NCBI GenBank assembly: GCA_019114175.1
Contig: DXFZ01000031.1
Coordinates: 1-36,626, forward strand
Direction of reading: 5' to 3'
Origin: Candidatus Corynebacterium gallistercoris
GTDB taxonomy: Bacteria > Actinomycetota > Actinomycetes > Mycobacteriales > Mycobacteriaceae
DNA length: 36,626 nucleotides
Shown here: positions 33,485-36,626 of the stretch, piece by piece
Position numbering within the stretch: the first letter of the stretch is position 1
Layout of the letters: every line of letters starts with the position of its first letter
Notes under the pieces: model-generated
What the model was told of the DNA's origin: nothing
The model's database searches: none
The model's input: only the letters and a program-made list of their open reading frames with translations
Translations under genes and position numbers: made by a program

Positions 33485-34180
33485 TCAGCCTTCGCTATCG
33501 GGGAAAGTCCCAGCGGTAGTGAAGGCAAAGGCCTCCTCCAACAACTGGTGCTCGGTTTTCCCCTGAGAATACTCCGGCAATTCGCGGGTCTCATAAACCG
33601 TTCCACATACCCACAACGCATTACTGACCATCATCAGCGCATGGAAGCGGGAAAGCTCTTCACTGTTCCGGCTCGCATACTCCATCAACGCATCCACCAA
33701 GGGGGACAAGAAGTCTACGGGATTGTCCCGTGGCGCAGCCGTGCACATGTCATCCACACGGTGAAGGGTGAGATGTTCCACCACCATCTTCAAGGCATGG
33801 ATAGCGTTGAAGTTCCCAGGTGTGGTGGGGTAGGGAGAGGTGGGGGTGGCGTCGCTAAAAGAAGAACCATGGAAGTACAACCCCACCGCCACGTTCTTGG
33901 CCACCTCCACGAGTGGTTGCCCATCTGCGCAGTTCAGCACGTCCCGGCACAGCGCATCTAGCAGGTTCTCCATGTAGTGGAACATGGCAGCCTCCCGGTG
34001 TGGGAAGTAGTTATGGAACGTGCGCTGGGAAATCTCGGCGGCATCCGCGATCCGTGCAATGGTGGTCTGCTCCGGCCCCTCAGTCACCAGCAGCTCCACC
34101 GCGGCGTGGGCGATGTTGGTGCGGGTCTCGGCCTTTTTACGGTCGCGGAGGCTGGGCTGACTGGGTTGTTCAGCGCTCAT
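33485..34180 (-). CDS. TetR-family transcriptional regulator
   Basis: A 231-residue repressor-type protein. The N-terminal DNA-binding domain reads IAHAAVELLVTEGPEQTTIARIADAAEISQRTFHNYFPHREA, a standard TetR helix-turn-helix (about 22-63). Residues 109-121 (SDATPTSPYPTTP) in the ligand domain are encoded by the dispersed GGTGGCGTCGC element read on its C-rich strand; this looks like an insertion between helices. The ATG at 34180 lies 11 bases inside the end of the MMPL gene, so the two are translationally coupled. I infer it represses the MMPL operon, whose promoter holds a double dyad. The longer open frame to 34279 is antisense-like Arg/Trp sequence inside MMPL. Confidence 0.88.
   Translation of the reverse strand: MSAEQPSQPSLRDRKKAETRTNIAHAAVELLVTEGPEQTTIARIADAAEISQRTFHNYFPHREAAMFHYMENLLDALCRDVLNCADGQPLVEVAKNVAVGLYFHGSSFSDATPTSPYPTTPGNFNAIHALKMVVEHLTLHRVDDMCTAAPRDNPVDFLSPLVDALMEYASRNSEELSRFHALMMVSNALWVCGTVYETRELPEYSQGKTEHQLLEEAFAFTTAGTFPDSEG
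33819..33867 (+). repeat. Dispersed G-rich/A-tract element, copy E
   Basis: A G-rich run, the exact core GGTGGCGTCGC (33845-33855), T, then AAAAGAAGAA. It lies inside the TetR gene in antisense orientation and is read as SDATPTSP by that gene. Confidence 0.65.
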
Positions 34181-36545
34181 GCTCAAGCTCTTCCGAGTTC
34201 TCCAGCTCCGCCAGCTTCTCACCCTCCACGTCCACGGCCGGGATGACCTTGTCCAGCCACTTCGGCAGCGTCCAGGCACGCTCGTCCAGCAGGAACATCG
34301 CGGCGGGGATGAAGGTCATGCGCACCAGGAAGGCATCGAAGAACACGGCGGCGGCCAGGGCGAAGCCCATCACCTTGATGAAGGGCTCGTCCATCAGCAT
34401 GAACGCGGAGAACACGCTCATCATGATCAGCGCAGCGGCCGTCACCACGCGCGCGCCGTGCTTGAAGCCGTTCGCGGTGGCGTTGCCGGCAGTCTTGCCG
34501 TGCGCCCAGCCCTCGCGCATGCGGGTGACCAGGAACACCTGGTAGTCCATGGCGAGGCCGAACACCAGGCCGATGAGCATGATGGGGAGGAAGGAGATGA
34601 TCGGCTGCGGGTCATCAATGATGCCCATCGCACCCTCCTGCCACATCGCCACGGTCACGCCGAAGGTCGCCGCCACGGACAGGGCGAAGCCCAGCGCCGC
34701 CACCAGCGGCACCCACAGGGAGCGGAAGACGATCACCAGCAGCACAAACGCCAGCGCCAGAACGATCCCCACGTAGGGCAGCAGTGCGTCGCTGAGGCGC
34801 TCGGATATGTCCTCATACACCGGGGTGGTGCCGGTGATGGCGAAGCTCGCACCGGTCTCCTCAGTAAAGGCAGCACCCTGCGTGCGCAGATCATCTAAGA
34901 CCTCGCCCGCGCGCTCATCCGTGGCGCCATAAGAAGGCGTGATGAGGAACTGCGCGGCCGTGCCTAGGTCAGCGGGGTTCTGCGCGTCACCATTCGTGGC
35001 CACCACCTGTGCGTTCTCCACGCCTTCGGTGGTGCTGATGGCCTCCAGGGCAGCCTGCGTGGTGGCCGCCTTCTCCTGCGGATCCTGGCCTTCGTAGTCC
35101 ACCAGCGCGACTATCGGCGCGTTGCGGCCGGGCCCAAAGGCGCCCTCCACCATCTCATACGCCGTGCGGTTCGGGGTGCCCTTGCTCATGGAGCCATCGG
35201 TGGGCATCGCCAGGCGCAGGTTCGCCGCCGGGATCGCCAGCAGCACCAGCACCAGCACGGTCCCGGCCATCCAGATCACGGGGCGCTTGCGGATCAGCCG
35301 CACCCACTTCAGGCCCATCGTGGGCTTCTCACTCTCCGGATCCGGAGCCTTCACCACGGGCGCGCGGCCGGCGAAGACCTTCGTGCCGAACAGCCCCACG
35401 ATCGCCGGCAGCAGCGTGATGGCCACCACCACGGCAATCGCCACGGTCAGGGCCGCCGCCAGCGCCATCGCGGTGAGGAATGGGATGTTGATGATGGAGA
35501 GCGCCGCCAGCGCGATCAGCACCGTCAGCCCCGCGAACACCACCGCGGATCCTGCCTTGCCCACGGCCAGCCCGGCCAGGTGGCCGCGCTCCGCCACGGG
35601 GATGGTCTTCAGTTTCTCCGCCAGCTCCTTCGGCTCCATATCCTGCCCATCCACGTGCGCGATGAGCTCATTGCGGAACCGCGCCAGGATGAACAGCGCG
35701 TAGTCAATGCCCACGGCCAGGCCGATCATGGAGGCCAGGGTGGGGGTCAGGTCGTTGATGTTGTCGCTGACGCTCGTGGCCGCGTACACCAGCGCGATGC
35801 CGGTGCCCACGCCCGTCACGGCGGTCAGCAGTGGCAGGCCTGCGGCCATGAAGCTGCCGAAGGTGATGATCAGCACGATCGCCGCCACGGACATGCCGAT
35901 GATCTCGCTCGTCGCGGAGATTTCCTGCATCTGGAATGCGTTGCCGCTCCAGCCGGTCTTCAGGTCCCCGGCGTTGTCCTTCACCGTCTGCTCGAACGCC
36001 GCTACGTCCTCGGAATCCACGTCCGCCGCGGTCGCTGCGTCAAAGGTCACGTCGATCAGGCCGGTCCGGCCATCGGCGCTCAAGGGGGAGAGCGCCGCCA
36101 GGTCCGCCTGGATCTGCTCCTCCGGCACCCCCTGGGCCGCCTTGGCCTGGGTGAGCTGCTGCTCCATGCCCTTCGCGGCCATGACGGGGTTGACGATCTC
36201 GTCAGTGTTCTCCAGGAATCCCAGCTCCTGCAGCGCGCCCACCAGCTGTTCTGTGGATTGCGCGGCCTCACCCTCGGCCAGCGTCTGGCCTTCCGGAGCC
36301 TGAATCACCAGCTGCCCGGTGGGGGCCTCCAGCGCGTCTTGGGATTCGGCGTTGGGGAATTTCTCCTTGATCTCCTCCTGAGTCTCGATGGATTCGAGTC
36401 CGGGGATCGTAAAGGAGGTCGTGGTCGGTTGCATGAGGGTCGCCGCCGCCGTGCCCACGCCGAGGACAATCAGCAGCCAGGCGGCCAGGAAGCGCCATTT
36501 ATGCAGGTAGGCACCGCGGCCCACCTTGTAGAGGAATCTAGCCAT
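34170..36545 (-). CDS. MMPL-family (RND superfamily) transporter
   Basis: Large membrane exporter; corynebacterial relatives (CmpL) move trehalose mycolates and other envelope lipids. From the ATG at 36545 it has 791 residues, a 12-helix duplicated topology with two large extracytoplasmic loops (about 45-190 and 390-560). The proton-relay signatures of both halves are present: GLAVGIDYALFILARFRNE and GLAMDYQVFLVTRMREGW. The N-terminus MARFLYKVGRGAYLHKWRFL fits the family. The C-terminal cytoplasmic tail is short and acidic. The start is set by the ATG just downstream of a -10-like ATAATT and a double TTGCA-N7-TGCAA site. It is the first gene of an MMPL-TetR-pnuC unit. The substrate is unproven. 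Confidence 0.93.
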   Translation of the reverse strand: MARFLYKVGRGAYLHKWRFLAAWLLIVLGVGTAAATLMQPTTTSFTIPGLESIETQEEIKEKFPNAESQDALEAPTGQLVIQAPEGQTLAEGEAAQSTEQLVGALQELGFLENTDEIVNPVMAAKGMEQQLTQAKAAQGVPEEQIQADLAALSPLSADGRTGLIDVTFDAATAADVDSEDVAAFEQTVKDNAGDLKTGWSGNAFQMQEISATSEIIGMSVAAIVLIITFGSFMAAGLPLLTAVTGVGTGIALVYAATSVSDNINDLTPTLASMIGLAVGIDYALFILARFRNELIAHVDGQDMEPKELAEKLKTIPVAERGHLAGLAVGKAGSAVVFAGLTVLIALAALSIINIPFLTAMALAAALTVAIAVVVAITLLPAIVGLFGTKVFAGRAPVVKAPDPESEKPTMGLKWVRLIRKRPVIWMAGTVLVLVLLAIPAANLRLAMPTDGSMSKGTPNRTAYEMVEGAFGPGRNAPIVALVDYEGQDPQEKAATTQAALEAISTTEGVENAQVVATNGDAQNPADLGTAAQFLITPSYGATDERAGEVLDDLRTQGAAFTEETGASFAITGTTPVYEDISERLSDALLPYVGIVLALAFVLLVIVFRSLWVPLVAALGFALSVAATFGVTVAMWQEGAMGIIDDPQPIISFLPIMLIGLVFGLAMDYQVFLVTRMREGWAHGKTAGNATANGFKHGARVVTAAALIMMSVFSAFMLMDEPFIKVMGFALAAAVFFDAFLVRMTFIPAAMFLLDERAWTLPKWLDKVIPAVDVEGEKLAELENSEELEHER

Positions 36546-36556
36546 GCGCAGAATTA

Positions 36557-36592
36557 TTGCACGGCCACTGCAACCTTGCAATGCATGTGCAA
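36557..36592. promoter_or_regulatory. Double dyad operator upstream of the MMPL-TetR operon
   Basis: Four half-sites form two perfect palindromes, TTGCA-N7-TGCAA at 36557-36573 and again at 36576-36592, separated by CC. The site starts 12 bases upstream of the MMPL ATG, and its first base overlaps a likely -10 box (ATAATT, 36552-36557 on the minus strand). A tandem 17-bp dyad at a promoter is typical of TetR dimers binding side by side. Confidence 0.7.
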
Positions 36593-36626
36593 TTTTTTGG
36601 GTGCGACGCCGCCCCACCACCCAGCG
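36591..36626 (-). repeat. Dispersed G-rich/A-tract element, copy F (runs to window edge)
   Basis: On the minus strand: G-rich run, GGCGGCGTCGC (36603-36613, one mismatch to the core), ACC, then CAAAAAATT. The A-tract touches the outer end of the MMPL operator. The rest lies beyond the window. Confidence 0.5.

Overview
The window is a G+C-rich actinobacterial chromosome segment, almost certainly from a Corynebacterium. The pointers are a secreted resuscitation-promoting factor (RpfB type), a GT39 protein O-mannosyltransferase, an MMPL-family lipid exporter, the corynebacterial Glp/GlpR cell-division pair, many leaderless-type promoters, and a gene order that from memory parallels M. tuberculosis Rv0981-Rv1011 (mprAB-pepD-moaB2-mscL-5-FCL-galU-moeA-rimJ ... 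pmt-rsmI ... metS-tatD-rpfB-ksgA-ispE).

Layout. 1-3183 (+): end of an MprB-like sensor kinase, an HtrA/PepD envelope protease and a MoaB-fold protein, an envelope-stress cluster. 3369-4473 (-): mscL and 5-formyl-THF cyclo-ligase. 4534-9949 (+): galU, glp (gephyrin/MoeA-like), a RimJ-type acetyltransferase, glpR, a DoxX protein and a zinc-finger membrane protein. 9965-11482 (-): pmt. 11550-14637 (+): rsmI and a BCCT osmolyte transporter with a long C-terminal tail, closed by a very strong hairpin. 14746-15180 (-): an Rrf2 regulator, divergent from metG. 15341-19427 (+): metG, a CynX-type MFS permease, tatD. 19428-21542: a lower-G+C segment carrying a secreted protein gene and a broken small membrane-protein gene, inserted between tatD and rpfB. 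21543-28331 (+): rpfB-ksgA-ispE-ABC-F-membrane hydrolase, tightly packed. 28404-32361 (+): ABM monooxygenase, L-serine dehydratase, PPK2, 3-hydroxyisobutyryl-CoA hydrolase. 32390-36545 (-): a duplicated His-rich metal-binding protein, pnuC, a TetR regulator and an MMPL transporter.

The strongest unexplained signal is a short dispersed DNA element: a G-rich run, the core GGTGGCGTCGC, 0-4 bases, then an A-rich run. There are five exact cores and two one-mismatch cores, spaced 3-9 kb apart. Most lie inside or at the very ends of genes, where they are translated as GGGGVA on one strand or DATP on the other (RimJ, the MFS permease, IspE, TetR). Other signals are a double TTGCA-N7-TGCAA site before the MMPL-TetR operon, a perfect 17-bp palindrome before an Rrf2 regulator that has lost most Fe-S cysteines, a secreted-protein/membrane-partner pair with an internal stop, and a hairpin-rich stretch upstream of rpfB. 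No tRNA, rRNA, CRISPR array or intact insertion sequence was seen.
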